Source of the DNA: Sphingobium sp. TKS
GTDB lineage: Bacteria; Pseudomonadota; Alphaproteobacteria; Sphingomonadales; Sphingomonadaceae
Reading direction: 5' to 3'
Assembly: GCF_001563265.1 (NCBI RefSeq)
Contig: NZ_CP005083.1
Span: 1,615,001-1,679,000, forward strand
DNA: 64,000 nucleotides
A program made the position numbers and the translations under genes. Shown in pieces: positions 23,711 through 32,654 of this stretch; position 1 is the stretch's first letter; every line of letters starts with the position of its first letter. The notes beneath the pieces are model-generated. The model had not been told where the DNA came from. It searched no databases and worked only from the letters and a program-made list of their open reading frames with translations.

Positions 23711-25120
23711 TTGCCCTTCCACGAAATGTTTGAGCCGGATGGTTCGATACGCCCCTGCTATGCGGAAGTGCAGAATTGGGTGGAGCGGACCGGCATTGCC
23801 GGGCTCAATCGTCGGATGGATGAGGCGGAGGCGATCTTCCGGCGCATCGGCATCACCTTCGCGGTCTATGGCGAGGGAGGCGATCCGGAACGGCTGATCC
23901 CCTTCGACCTGTTGCCGCGCATTTTCACCGGGCAGGAATGGCGCGTTCTGGACAAGGGCATCCGCCAGCGGGCGCGGGCGCTGAACGCCTTTCTGCATGA
24001 CGTCTATCATCGCGGGGAGATTGTGAAGGCGGGGATCATGCCCGCCGACATCATCTACCAGAACAGCGCCTATCTGGCGGAAATGGCCGATTTCACCCCG
24101 CCGGGGAAGGTCTACAGCCATATCGTCGGCATCGATATCGTCCGCACCGGGCCGACAAGGTTCGAGGTGCTGGAGGATAATTGCCGTACCCCCTCCGGCG
24201 TGTCCTATATGCTGGAAAATCGCGAGATCATGACGCGCATGTTCCCCGAGCTGTTCGCGCAGGGAATTGTCGCGCCGGTCGACGATTATCCGGCGGAATT
24301 GCTCAAAAGCCTGAAGGAAGTCGCGCCGCCCGCTTGCAAGGGCGATCCGGTGGTGGTCGTGCTGACGCCGGGGTCGCTCAACAGCGCTTATTATGAGCAT
24401 AGCTTCCTGGCCGACCTGATGGGCGTGGAACTGGTCGAGCCAGCCGATCTGTTTGTCGACAATGACCGGGTGTGGATGAAGACCACGCTTGGGCCGAAGG
24501 CGGTGGACGTCATCTACCGGCGCATCGATGACGAATATATCGATCCGCTGGTGTTTCGGCCAGACAGCCTGCTGGGCGTGCCGGGCATTTTCAACGTCTA
24601 TCGCAATGGCGGGGTGACGCTGGCTTCCGCGCCGGGATCGGGGATAGCGGACGACAAGGCCGTGTACATTTATGTGCCGGAGATGATCCGCTTCTATCTG
24701 GGCGAGCAGCCGATCCTGGACAATATCCAGACCTGGCAATGCGGCAAGCCCGATGAATGCGCCTATGTGCTGGAAAATCTGCACGATCTGGTGGCCAAGG
24801 AGGTTCATGGGTCGGGCGGTTACGGCATGCTGATCGGGCCGAAATCGACCAAGGATGAGATCGCTGCCTATGCCGATCGGATCAGGGCCAATCCCGCCGA
24901 GTTCATTGCCCAGCCGACATTGGACCTGTCGACCGTGCCGACGCTGGGACCGGCGGCGGTGGTCGGGCGGCATGCGGATTTCCGGCCCTATTGCCTGGTA
25001 GGCAAGCAGATCAGGCTGGTGCCGGGAGGCCTCACCCGCGTGGCGCTGACCGAGGGGTCGCTGGTGGTGAACTCCAGCCAGGGTGGCGGGGTCAAGGATA
25101 CGTGGGTTTTGCAGGATTGA
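23711..25120 (+). CDS. Circularly permuted ATP-grasp protein (type 2 family)
   Basis: The 469-residue protein belongs to the DUF404/DUF407 circularly permuted ATP-grasp family. Typical segments are FHEMFEPDGSIRP, NAFLHDVYHRGEIV, RFEVLEDNCRTPSGVSYMLE, GSGGYGMLIGPKST and the terminal VNSSQGGGVKDTWVL. It is expected to make an amide or ester bond using ATP; the product is unknown. A TTG start at 23711 is preceded by GGGAGG. It heads the conserved set ATP-grasp, alpha-E, transglutaminase, Anbu peptidase, whose co-occurrence suggests peptide synthesis and turnover. Confidence 0.9.
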   Translation: MPFHEMFEPDGSIRPCYAEVQNWVERTGIAGLNRRMDEAEAIFRRIGITFAVYGEGGDPERLIPFDLLPRIFTGQEWRVLDKGIRQRARALNAFLHDVYHRGEIVKAGIMPADIIYQNSAYLAEMADFTPPGKVYSHIVGIDIVRTGPTRFEVLEDNCRTPSGVSYMLENREIMTRMFPELFAQGIVAPVDDYPAELLKSLKEVAPPACKGDPVVVVLTPGSLNSAYYEHSFLADLMGVELVEPADLFVDNDRVWMKTTLGPKAVDVIYRRIDDEYIDPLVFRPDSLLGVPGIFNVYRNGGVTLASAPGSGIADDKAVYIYVPEMIRFYLGEQPILDNIQTWQCGKPDECAYVLENLHDLVAKEVHGSGGYGMLIGPKSTKDEIAAYADRIRANPAEFIAQPTLDLSTVPTLGPAAVVGRHADFRPYCLVGKQIRLVPGGLTRVALTEGSLVVNSSQGGGVKDTWVLQD

Positions 25121-25150
25121 TGATGGTGGAGTTGAACCTTTTCTTTCCCC

Positions 25151-25229
25151 GTCATCCCAGCGAAAGCTGGGATCTCGTGAGGCTATGCCGTGTCTTGTCG
25201 CCTGCGATCCCAGCTTTCGCTGGGATGAC
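25151..25229. repeat. Paired inverted repeat between ATP-grasp and alpha-E genes
   Basis: GTCATCCCAGCGAAAGCTGG (25151 on) and its exact complement ending at 25229 form a perfect 24-bp inverted repeat around a 31-bp centre; each arm is also a hairpin. It resembles the 88-bp elements but uses the CCCAGC variant. It separates two genes that are expected to be co-transcribed. Confidence 0.8.
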
Positions 25230-25256
25230 GGGAAAAGGGGGAGGAGTGGTGCCCCC

Positions 25257-26189
25257 ATGCTGAGCCGGACCGCTGAAAATCTCTTCTGGATGGCCCGCTA
25301 TATGGAACGGGCCGAGGCTACGGCGCGCCTGCTGACCATGGGCCAGCGCATGGCGATCCTGCCGGGCGCGCATCATCGCGACGAGTGGCGATCGGTGGTG
25401 CGGGCGACGGGGGCGCTCAATCATTTCCCCGAAGGCGCGCAGGTGACGGAGAGCGACGCCATCGCCTTCCTGATGCTCGACCTCGACAATCCCTCCTCCA
25501 TCCGGTCCTGTTTGCTCAAGGCGCGGGCCAATGCCAAGTCGGCGCGCACCATGCTGACGCAGGACATGTGGGAGGCGCTGAACGAAGGCTGGCGCAAGCT
25601 CGACAGCTATGATGTGGCGGAGGCGCGGCAGCAGCTTCCGGCGCTGATCGACTGGGTGAAGACGCGGGTGATGACCTTTCGCGGTGCGGCCCATTCGGGG
25701 CAGTTGCGCAATGAAGGGCATGATTTCCTGCGCACGGGGTCGGCGCTGGAGCGGGCGCAGATGACGCTCCGCCTCCTGGACGTCAAATATTATGTGCTGC
25801 TGCCTGAGACGGAGGTGGTGGGCGGCAATCGCGATCATTATCAGTGGACGTCGGTGCTCTATGCGCTGTCGGGCGCGCGGGCCTTTCACCATATTTATGG
25901 CGGCACCTATACACCCTGGCAGATCACGGATTTCCTGGTGCTGAACCGGCTGTTCCCGCGCAGTATCGCTTATTGCTACGACCAGCTTGCCTATCGGCTG
26001 AACCGGCTGGCGGGATGGCATGATGCGCGCGCCGCCTGCCATGATACCGTGCGGGAGATGGTGGCGGATCTGGAGAAACTCGACAGCGGCGAGATTTTCA
26101 GGGCCGGCCTGCATGAGACGGTGCAGAACGGCCTGATGAGCACCAACCGGCTGGGTGTGGAGATCGCCCAGGCCTATCATTTCGGCTGA
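25257..26189 (+). CDS. Alpha-E domain protein
   Basis: The 310-residue, almost all-helical protein starts MLSRTAENLFWMARYMERAE, the signature of the alpha-E family, which is nearly always encoded next to circularly permuted ATP-grasp proteins. The ATG at 25257 follows GGGGGAGGAG. The enzyme or scaffold role is not established. It is 67 bp beyond the end of the repeat element and 12 bp before the transglutaminase gene. Confidence 0.9.
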   Translation: MLSRTAENLFWMARYMERAEATARLLTMGQRMAILPGAHHRDEWRSVVRATGALNHFPEGAQVTESDAIAFLMLDLDNPSSIRSCLLKARANAKSARTMLTQDMWEALNEGWRKLDSYDVAEARQQLPALIDWVKTRVMTFRGAAHSGQLRNEGHDFLRTGSALERAQMTLRLLDVKYYVLLPETEVVGGNRDHYQWTSVLYALSGARAFHHIYGGTYTPWQITDFLVLNRLFPRSIAYCYDQLAYRLNRLAGWHDARAACHDTVREMVADLEKLDSGEIFRAGLHETVQNGLMSTNRLGVEIAQAYHFG

Positions 26190-26201
26190 GGGGAGGACGC
26201 G

Positions 26202-27071
26202 GTGAAACTGCTCGTCCGTCATCAGACGACCTACCGCTATGAGGCTGCGGCGGGGCGGGTGGCGATGCGGCTGAAGCTGATGCCGGTCGATACGCCCGCG
26301 CAGAAGGTGCTGGACTGGCAGGTCAGCGTCAATGGCGAGCCGCTGACCAGCTTTCGTCCCAACAGCTATGGCGAGATGGAGGCGATTTGGGTTCGGCACG
26401 ACCGGATGGACAATGCCGTGATCGTCGCGGAAGGGCTGGTCGAGACGCGGGAAAGCCACGGCGTGCTGGGCTGGCTGGGTGGCCGGGTGAATCCGGGCTA
26501 TTTCCTGCGGGAGACGCGACTGACCAAGGCATCCGAGGGGATCAGGGCGATGGCCCTGGCCTTGCCTGATGACGATGGGCCGCTGGCACGGCTCCATGCG
26601 TTGTCGGCGGCGGTGAGCGATGCCGTGGCCTATCGCGCGGGCGTGACGACAGCCAGCACCACGGCGGCGGAGGCATTCGCGTTGGGGGCGGGGGTTTGTC
26701 AGGACCATGCGCAGGTCTTCATCGCCGGGGCACGGGTCTTGGGGATTCCTGCGCGTTACGTATCTGGTTATCTGCTGGCCGATGATGGCGATGTGCTGCA
26801 CGAAACCCATGGCTGGGCGGAGGCGTTGGTGCCGGAACTGGGTTGGGTGGGGTTCGATCCGTCCAACCGGGTCTGCGTGACGGAGCGCTATCTGCGGATC
26901 GCCTGCGGGCTGGACGCTGATGAGGCTGCCCCGATTCGGGGCTCCGTGACGGTGGCGGGCGATATCTGGATTGACGCGGACGTCCGGATCGCGCAGGCGG
27001 AGGAAGGGGTGGAAGAGCGGCAACTGCAACGGCAGCAACAACAAAGCACGCAAACCACCGCGCAGGATTGA
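26202..27071 (+). CDS. Transglutaminase-like protein
   Basis: The 289-residue protein has an N-terminal beta domain of the bacterial transglutaminase type (HQTTYRYEAAAGRVAMRLKL) and the catalytic core: Cys166 in GAGVCQDHAQVF, His in ETHGWAEALV and Asp in VGFDPSNRVCV. Such proteins can act as peptidases or amidases. It starts at a GTG. The C-terminal tail after residue 270 is Gln-rich and probably disordered. Confidence 0.9.
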   Translation: MKLLVRHQTTYRYEAAAGRVAMRLKLMPVDTPAQKVLDWQVSVNGEPLTSFRPNSYGEMEAIWVRHDRMDNAVIVAEGLVETRESHGVLGWLGGRVNPGYFLRETRLTKASEGIRAMALALPDDDGPLARLHALSAAVSDAVAYRAGVTTASTTAAEAFALGAGVCQDHAQVFIAGARVLGIPARYVSGYLLADDGDVLHETHGWAEALVPELGWVGFDPSNRVCVTERYLRIACGLDADEAAPIRGSVTVAGDIWIDADVRIAQAEEGVEERQLQRQQQQSTQTTAQD

Positions 27072-27095
27072 ACAAATACGGGAGCCCGGTGGGCG

Positions 27096-27833
27096 ATGAC
27101 CTATTGTGTGGCGGTGCGTGTCGACCAGGGGCTGGTCATGCTGTCCGATACCCGTACCAATGCGGGGATGGATAATATCGCCCGCTTCCGCAAGAGCTTC
27201 ACCTACAGCGTGCCGGGCGAGCGGGCGATCACCATGATGTGTTCGGGCAATCTGTCGATCACCCAGGGGGTGAAGGCGATGCTGGGCCGCGCGATCAAGG
27301 ATGCAGCGCTCGATCCGGAGGTGGAGACGATCCTGAACTGTCCCACCATGCACCGCGTCGCGCAGATCGTGGGAGAGGCGATGTGCACCATGCAGGGCCG
27401 CTATCGCAGCACGATCGAGATGCAGGGGGCGGCGGCGGATGCCTCCATCCTGATTGCGGGGCAGCGCAAGGGCGGGAAGCCGCGGCTTTACCTCATCTAT
27501 TCGGCGGGCAATTTCATCGAGGCGACCGAGGATACGCCTTTCTTCCAAATCGGTGAGCATAAATATGGCAAGCCGATCCTGGACCGCATCATCAAGCGCG
27601 AAACCAGTCTGGAGGATGCGACCAAGGCGGTGCTGGTGTCGATGGACTCGACGCTGCGGTCGAACCTGTCGGTGGGGATGCCTCTGGACCTGACGGTGAT
27701 CGAGCACGACAGGTTCGACTTCCGTGTGCGGACGCGGATCGAGGCCGATAATGAGGAGTTCCAGCTCCTCTCGCATAGCTGGTCGGCGGCGCTGCGGAAG
27801 GGGTTCGAGGATTTGCCCAACGTCATCGACTAG
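27096..27833 (+). CDS. Anbu-type proteasome-like peptidase
   Basis: The 245-residue protein begins MTYCVAVRVDQG, so Met removal exposes Thr1, the Ntn-hydrolase nucleophile. Asp in SDTRTN becomes residue 17 and Lys in RFRK about 32, the other catalytic positions. The sequence matches the Anbu family of bacterial proteasome homologues, which form open helical rings. It is the fourth gene of the ATP-grasp/alpha-E/transglutaminase set, the context that defines Anbu operons. Confidence 0.9.
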   Translation: MTYCVAVRVDQGLVMLSDTRTNAGMDNIARFRKSFTYSVPGERAITMMCSGNLSITQGVKAMLGRAIKDAALDPEVETILNCPTMHRVAQIVGEAMCTMQGRYRSTIEMQGAAADASILIAGQRKGGKPRLYLIYSAGNFIEATEDTPFFQIGEHKYGKPILDRIIKRETSLEDATKAVLVSMDSTLRSNLSVGMPLDLTVIEHDRFDFRVRTRIEADNEEFQLLSHSWSAALRKGFEDLPNVID

Positions 27834-27951
27834 ATTGGCTGCGACGGTCTGATCGTTCAGCTTCTCACCCTTCAAGCAAATCCATGACTTGCGTGCGTGC
27901 CCGCGCAGCCTATCTCATCCCGACACACGAATCGCAGCCGGAAAGACGTTC

Positions 27952-28914
27952 ATGACCGCAACCCATTCGACTCGCATGCTGATCCTTGGTTCCGGCCCAG
28001 CGGGCCTGTCCGCCGCCATTTACGGCGCGCGCGCGGGTCTGGCGCCGATCGTGGTGCAGGGCATGCAGCCGGGCGGGCAACTCACCATCACCACCGATGT
28101 CGAAAATTATCCGGGCTTCCGCGACGTCATCCAGGGGCCGTGGCTGATGGAGCAGATGCAGGCGCAGGCCGAGCATGTTGGCGCGCAGATGATGTACGAC
28201 CAGATTGTGGACGTGGACCTTTCCGAGCGGCCTTTCCGGCTGAAGGGAGACAGCGGCACGCTTTATTATGCCGACAGCTTGGTGATCGCGACCGGAGCGC
28301 AGGCCAAGTGGCTGGGCGCCGAGGGCGAGCAGCTTTTGCAGGGCAAGGGCGTTTCGGCCTGCGCAACCTGCGACGGCTTCTTCTATCGCGGCAAGAAGGT
28401 GGTGGTGATCGGCGGCGGCAATACCGCTGTCGAGGAGGCGCTTTATCTCACCAACCACAGTCATGACGTCACGCTGATCCATCGCCGCGATTCGCTGCGG
28501 GCGGAGAAGATTTTGCAGCAGCGCCTGTTCGCACATCCGAACATCAAGGTGCTGTGGAACCAGGCGATAGAGCGCTTTGTCGGCGGCGGCAGTCCGGAAG
28601 GGCTGGTGGGGGTCGACCTGATCGACACGGTGACCGGCCATAAATCGCATATCGAGACGGATGGCGCTTTCGTCGCCATCGGCCATCAGCCCGCGACGGA
28701 ACTGTTCGTCGACAAGCTGCCGATGGACGAGGGTTATTTGCTGGTCGAGAAGGGCACCACAAAGACCGCCATTCCTGGCGTGTTCGCGGCGGGCGACGTC
28801 AGCGACAAGGTCTACCGACAGGCGGTGACGGCGGCCGGCATGGGCTGCATGGCGGCGCTGGACGTGGAGAAGTTCCTGGCCGAAGCGGACTTCGAGGCGG
28901 TCGCTGCGGAGTAA
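27952..28914 (+). CDS. trxB: Thioredoxin reductase (NADPH)
   Basis: TrxB reduces thioredoxin with NADPH. The 320-residue flavoprotein has the FAD motif GSGPAGLSAAIYGARAG at about residues 14-30, the redox pair CATC (Cys137, Cys140), the NADPH motif VVVIGGGNTAVEEAL and the C-terminal FAD motif GVFAAGDVSD. The ATG at 27952 is preferred to the in-frame start at 27889. Length is normal. Confidence 0.96.
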   Translation: MTATHSTRMLILGSGPAGLSAAIYGARAGLAPIVVQGMQPGGQLTITTDVENYPGFRDVIQGPWLMEQMQAQAEHVGAQMMYDQIVDVDLSERPFRLKGDSGTLYYADSLVIATGAQAKWLGAEGEQLLQGKGVSACATCDGFFYRGKKVVVIGGGNTAVEEALYLTNHSHDVTLIHRRDSLRAEKILQQRLFAHPNIKVLWNQAIERFVGGGSPEGLVGVDLIDTVTGHKSHIETDGAFVAIGHQPATELFVDKLPMDEGYLLVEKGTTKTAIPGVFAAGDVSDKVYRQAVTAAGMGCMAALDVEKFLAEADFEAVAAE

Positions 28915-28955
28915 GGCGGGTTTTCTTCCAGCCGTAAATGGCTATCCCAAGATGT

Positions 28956-28976
28956 CCCCTCCCGCAGGAGGAGGGG
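28956..28976. terminator. Hairpin between convergent trxB and Lrp genes
   Basis: CCCCTCC (28956-28962) pairs with GGAGGGG (28970-28976) in the 67-bp gap between convergent genes. No T-run is present, so any terminator role is weakly supported. Confidence 0.3.
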
Positions 28977-28981
28977 GCGGC

Positions 28982-29455
28982 TCAAACCGGCAGGGGCACG
29001 CCTGGCAGGTTCTTCGACATCCGGATGGTGAGGGATGTCTTCACGCTCACCACATTGGGGGCAGGCGTCAGTTTCGACGTCAGGAATTGCTGGAAGCTCT
29101 GAAGATCCTTCGCCACCACCTTCAGGATGAAGTCGATTTCGCCGTTCAGCATATAGCATTCCCTGACTTCGGGCAGGGTGGCGATATGATCTTCGAACGC
29201 CTTGAGGTCCGCTTCGGCCTGGCTTTTCAGGCTGACCATGGCGAACACCGTGATCGTGTAGCCCAGCATCGATGGGTTCACCACGGCGTGATAGGAATTG
29301 ATGGCGCCGTTTTCCTCCAATGCGCGGACACGGCGCAGGCAGGGGGGAGCCGTCAGGCCCACCTTGCGGGCCAGCTCCACATTAGTCATCCTGCCGTCGC
29401 CCTGCAATTCGCCCAGGATCTGGAGGTCGATATCGTCAATATTGGGGCCGGCCAT
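28982..29455 (-). CDS. Lrp/AsnC family transcriptional regulator
   Basis: The 157-residue protein has an N-terminal winged helix-turn-helix (DDIDLQILGELQGDGRMTNV, ELARKVGLTAPPCLRRVRAL) and a C-terminal RAM/AsnC effector domain (PEVRECYMLNGEIDFILKVV). This is the standard Lrp layout and size. It is divergent from the histidine kinase gene, with a 17-bp palindrome in the gap that could be its own operator. The amino-acid effector is unknown. Confidence 0.93.
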   Translation of the reverse strand: MAGPNIDDIDLQILGELQGDGRMTNVELARKVGLTAPPCLRRVRALEENGAINSYHAVVNPSMLGYTITVFAMVSLKSQAEADLKAFEDHIATLPEVRECYMLNGEIDFILKVVAKDLQSFQQFLTSKLTPAPNVVSVKTSLTIRMSKNLPGVPLPV

Positions 29456-29508
29456 TATTCCGCTTATTTCCTTGCCTGTTAATATGGCGTTATCATAATA
29501 ATATTTCA

Positions 29509-29525
29509 GGACAATGCAATTGTCC
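29509..29525. promoter_or_regulatory. Palindrome in lrp-histidine kinase gap
   Basis: GGACAAT and ATTGTCC flank GCA, a perfect 7-bp inverted repeat 54 bp upstream of the Lrp start, in an AT-rich stretch. Position and symmetry suggest an Lrp-family autoregulatory site. Confidence 0.4.
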
Positions 29526-29658
29526 CACTATGCGACGTTCGCATAAGAACCCATTTGTGGCCCTTCCCCTTTACGCCGCGAAGCATTATCCCTGTGTAAC
29601 GATCTTTCCGGTTAATGGTTTTTCCGCGCCGCGCCGGGGCCGGAAATGGGGAATTTGG

Positions 29659-31365
29659 GTGCGCTTCAACGATCTCATGCAGACGGTTCTCGCCGCGGAA
29701 GGCCGAAGTGGTCTTGGCGCCGTGACGCTGTGGCGGCAATGCGTGGATCTGCTGGCGCAAAATGACCGGCATGACAGGTCCATCATGTCCGCTGCCGAAC
29801 GCGCTGCGCTGCTGGAACGGCTGAACGGACTGCTGCCGAAACTGTCGGAAACGCAGCGGATCGCGACTGTCGTTGAACTGGGCGGGCGGCTGCGTTCGCC
29901 CGCGCTGGTCGAATTCTTCGCCAACGACCGTCCGGCCATCACGGCTGCGGCCATGTCCCGCGCGCGCCTGTCCGATGCGGCCTGGGTGGAGATGTTGCCG
30001 CGCTTGACGCCGACCGCACGCGGGGTGCTGCGGTCGCGGCGTGACCTCGGGACGGCGACACTGCAAGGGCTGGAGGCTTTTGGCGCGACCGATCTGGTAC
30101 TGACCAGCGATGTCGCGGCCGAGCAGGAAGACATGCTGCTGACCGAGGCGATGATCGTCCATGCCGATCCGCCGGCCGACCTGCCGCAAAGCGAACCTGC
30201 CGAGGAAGAAGCGGAGGACCAGAGCCAAATCCGCAATCTGGTCGATCGGATCGCGCGCTTCACCAGCACGCGTCGGACAGGCGAAGCGGAAGAGGCTCAA
30301 CCTCGCGCTGATATGGTGGGACCGCGCGCCTTCGCCTTTGAAACCGATGCGGCGGGCACCATCGTCTGGATCGACCAGGGGCCACGGGCGGCGCTGATCG
30401 GGCTGGCGCTCAATGAAACCGCGCTGGAGGGCGGCAGCGGTCCCGATGGCCATGTCGCGGGCGCCTTCATGCGGCGCAGCGGTTTCCAGAGCGGCCGCTA
30501 CACGATCGCCGGCGGCACGATGGCGGGCGAATGGCGCATGTCGGCCACGCCCTTTTTCGATCCGCGCTCAGGCCGGTTTCAGGGTTATCGCGGGCAGGCC
30601 CGGCGGCCTTATCTGCATGAGGTCGCTGCCGAGCCGCGGGCGGAGCCGGTCTCGATCGCGGGACTGTCCGCCGATTCCATCCGGCAACTGGTGCATGAAT
30701 TGCGCACGCCGCTGAACGCGATATTGGGTTTTGCCGAGATCATCGAACAGGAGCTGTTCGGTCCGGCGGGGCATGAATATCGGGACATGGCGGGCAAGAT
30801 CGCGGTGGATGCGCGGCATTTGCTGACGGCCTTCGACGATCTGGACCTGGCGGCACGCGTGTCGAGAGGCGAGGGCAGCGACGCGCCGCGCGCGGTCGAT
30901 CCGGCGCTGCTGGTGACGCAGGTTTCGGCGCGCTTCCGCGAGCAGGGCGATGGCGCGCAAATCGACATCGCCATGGCGCGTGGCCTGCCGATGGTGCGAA
31001 TCGACCCGGTGCAGGGCGAACGGATGGTTCAGCATCTGTTGCGCACGCTGATTTCCGTGGCGCCTGCGGGTGAGGCGTTGACCGGGGCTTGCTGGTATCA
31101 GCCTGACGGCGCGGATGGGCGGGTCGTGCTGGCGGTCGATCGGCCGTCCTCTTTGGCGGGGATGGAAGAGGATCGGCTGCTCGATCCCGGCTATATGCCG
31201 GATGGCAATTGGGCGGACGGTCCGTTGCTGGGGCTCGGCTTTTCCTTGCGGTTGATCCGCAGCCTGGCCGCGGGATGCGGCGGCGCGCTGGAGATCGAGC
31301 CGGGGCGCTTTCTGCTCGCCGTGCCCGCAATCGCTGAAACCGGGGATGCGGTCGGCAGCGCCTGA
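29659..31365 (+). CDS. Atypical sensor histidine kinase
   Basis: The 568-residue form starts at GTG 29659 (RFNDLMQTVLAAEGRSG); an ATG at 29530 would add 43 unlikely residues. Residues 40-170 form helical repeats resembling the DUF2336 type. The middle looks PAS-like, and the HisKA dimerisation helix has VHELRTPLNAILGFAE with the phospho-acceptor at about His346. The ATPase domain is degenerate: the N-box Asn is not evident in MVQHLLRTLIS and the G1 DxGxG is replaced by DRPSSLAG. A glycine-rich GLGFSLRLIRSLA remains. There is no membrane segment and no adjacent response regulator. Confidence 0.78.
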   Translation: MRFNDLMQTVLAAEGRSGLGAVTLWRQCVDLLAQNDRHDRSIMSAAERAALLERLNGLLPKLSETQRIATVVELGGRLRSPALVEFFANDRPAITAAAMSRARLSDAAWVEMLPRLTPTARGVLRSRRDLGTATLQGLEAFGATDLVLTSDVAAEQEDMLLTEAMIVHADPPADLPQSEPAEEEAEDQSQIRNLVDRIARFTSTRRTGEAEEAQPRADMVGPRAFAFETDAAGTIVWIDQGPRAALIGLALNETALEGGSGPDGHVAGAFMRRSGFQSGRYTIAGGTMAGEWRMSATPFFDPRSGRFQGYRGQARRPYLHEVAAEPRAEPVSIAGLSADSIRQLVHELRTPLNAILGFAEIIEQELFGPAGHEYRDMAGKIAVDARHLLTAFDDLDLAARVSRGEGSDAPRAVDPALLVTQVSARFREQGDGAQIDIAMARGLPMVRIDPVQGERMVQHLLRTLISVAPAGEALTGACWYQPDGADGRVVLAVDRPSSLAGMEEDRLLDPGYMPDGNWADGPLLGLGFSLRLIRSLAAGCGGALEIEPGRFLLAVPAIAETGDAVGSA

Positions 31366-31415
31366 CTTGGGTCAGGGAAACCCTATCGCAACCAAATCCG
31401 GATAGCGATGGCGGA

Positions 31416-32453
31416 ATGACCATGCTTTCCCATGACGGCAGCCTGCTCCGCGCGCCTGCGGCAGAGGACAGGATCACGTTCGACCCGGCCTTCGGCACGC
31501 GCTTCATGCTGTTCGTAGATACGGAGGAGGAGTTCGACTGGAGCGCGCCCTTCCGCCGGACAGGGCATGGCGTGACGGCGCTTGGCGGCATGGCGCGGGG
31601 GCAAGCCTATTTCGCGGCAGCCGACGTCAAGCCCGTCTATGTGACCGATTATCCGGTGGTCGAAAGCGATGCGGCGGCGGAGATGATGGGCCGCTGGCTG
31701 GCCGACGGCGCGGCGGACATCGGCGCGCATCTCCATCCCTGGGTCAATCCGCCCCATGTCGAGGAAGTGTCGGCGGCCAACAGCTATGTCGGCTTTCTAT
31801 CGGAAGCGGTGGAACAGGCCAAGCTGGAGGCGTTGTGCCAGCGGATCGCGGAACGTTTCGGCAGGCGGCCGATCGCTTATCGGGCGGGACGCTATGGCGT
31901 GGGGCCGAACAGCGCGCGCTTGCTGGAGGAGGCCGGGTTCCGGCTCGACAGTTCGGTGCGCAGCCGCTTCGATTATAGCGGGCAATATGGACCGGATTTT
32001 CAGGGCTTGCCGCAATATCCCTATTGGGCGGGGCCGACGCGTAGCCTGGTGGAACTGCCCTTGTCGACCGCCTTTACCGGCTTGCTGCGCGGGGGCGGGG
32101 AGCGGCTTTACCGGGCAGCGCAGCGCATGGGGCCAGTGGCCGGCGCATTGGCGCGGGCGCGGGTGTTGAGCCGGATACCGCTGACGCCCGAGGGGATAAC
32201 TACGCGCGAGGCGATCGTTGCGATCGACGCGTTGATCGAGGAGGGGGCGCCCGTGTTGAATTTCAGCTTCCATTCTCCCACGCTGGAGCCAGGCCACACG
32301 CCCTATGTTCGGGATGATGCCGATCGGACCGCCTTCTATCGCTGGTGGGATACGGTGTTGAATCATCTGGACCGGCGGAACGTTCGGCCTGCGACGCTCG
32401 ATCAATTACTTGGCGCAGTGCAGGTGCGCGGACGGGCTTGCCAAGCGGCTTGA
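31416..32453 (+). CDS. Polysaccharide deacetylase family protein (WalW-like)
   Basis: The 345-residue protein has a NodB-like barrel: TRFMLFVDTEEEFDWSAPF at the first strand, metal-binding candidates in GAHLHPWVNPP, RAGRYGVGPNSARLLEEAGF, and FSFHSPTLEPGHTPYV near the end. The single-residue metal ligands differ somewhat from classical NodB. It is encoded 50 bp after the kinase gene in the same direction and may be co-expressed. Substrate is unknown. Confidence 0.8.
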   Translation: MTMLSHDGSLLRAPAAEDRITFDPAFGTRFMLFVDTEEEFDWSAPFRRTGHGVTALGGMARGQAYFAAADVKPVYVTDYPVVESDAAAEMMGRWLADGAADIGAHLHPWVNPPHVEEVSAANSYVGFLSEAVEQAKLEALCQRIAERFGRRPIAYRAGRYGVGPNSARLLEEAGFRLDSSVRSRFDYSGQYGPDFQGLPQYPYWAGPTRSLVELPLSTAFTGLLRGGGERLYRAAQRMGPVAGALARARVLSRIPLTPEGITTREAIVAIDALIEEGAPVLNFSFHSPTLEPGHTPYVRDDADRTAFYRWWDTVLNHLDRRNVRPATLDQLLGAVQVRGRACQAA

Positions 32454-32480
32454 TGCTGCCTATCCGGGCAAAACAAGGTG

Positions 32481-32556
32481 GGGCCTGTAGCTCAATGGTT
32501 AGAGCTGGCCGCTCATAACGGCTAGGTTGCGGGTTCGAGTCCTGCCGGGCCCACCA
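32481..32556 (+). tRNA. tRNA with CAT anticodon (Ile2 or Met)
   Basis: A 76-nt cloverleaf has acceptor GGGCCTG/CGGGCCC, anticodon stem GCCG/CGGC-type around CTCATAA (anticodon CAT), T-arm GCGGGTTCGAGTCCTGC and an encoded CCA. The stem resembles tRNA-Ile2, whose CAT is modified to lysidine, more than elongator Met. The other CAT tRNA of the window, at 23457, looks like Met. The Ile2 assignment is tentative. Confidence 0.85.
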
Positions 32557-32654
32557 ATTTCCTTTCCTCTTCCCAATCAGGCTGCACATCAGATTCTGCA
32601 TGATAGTGCACGGTTCGTGCTTGACTTTTGCAAATGCAGAAAAGCGGTGAGCAG

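Noticed and set aside
25152..27875. Open frame of 907 codons on the minus strand across the Anbu operon
   Set aside because: It is antisense to four well-recognised genes, and its composition (His, Arg, Gln rich) is typical of reverse-strand shadows in GC-rich DNA.
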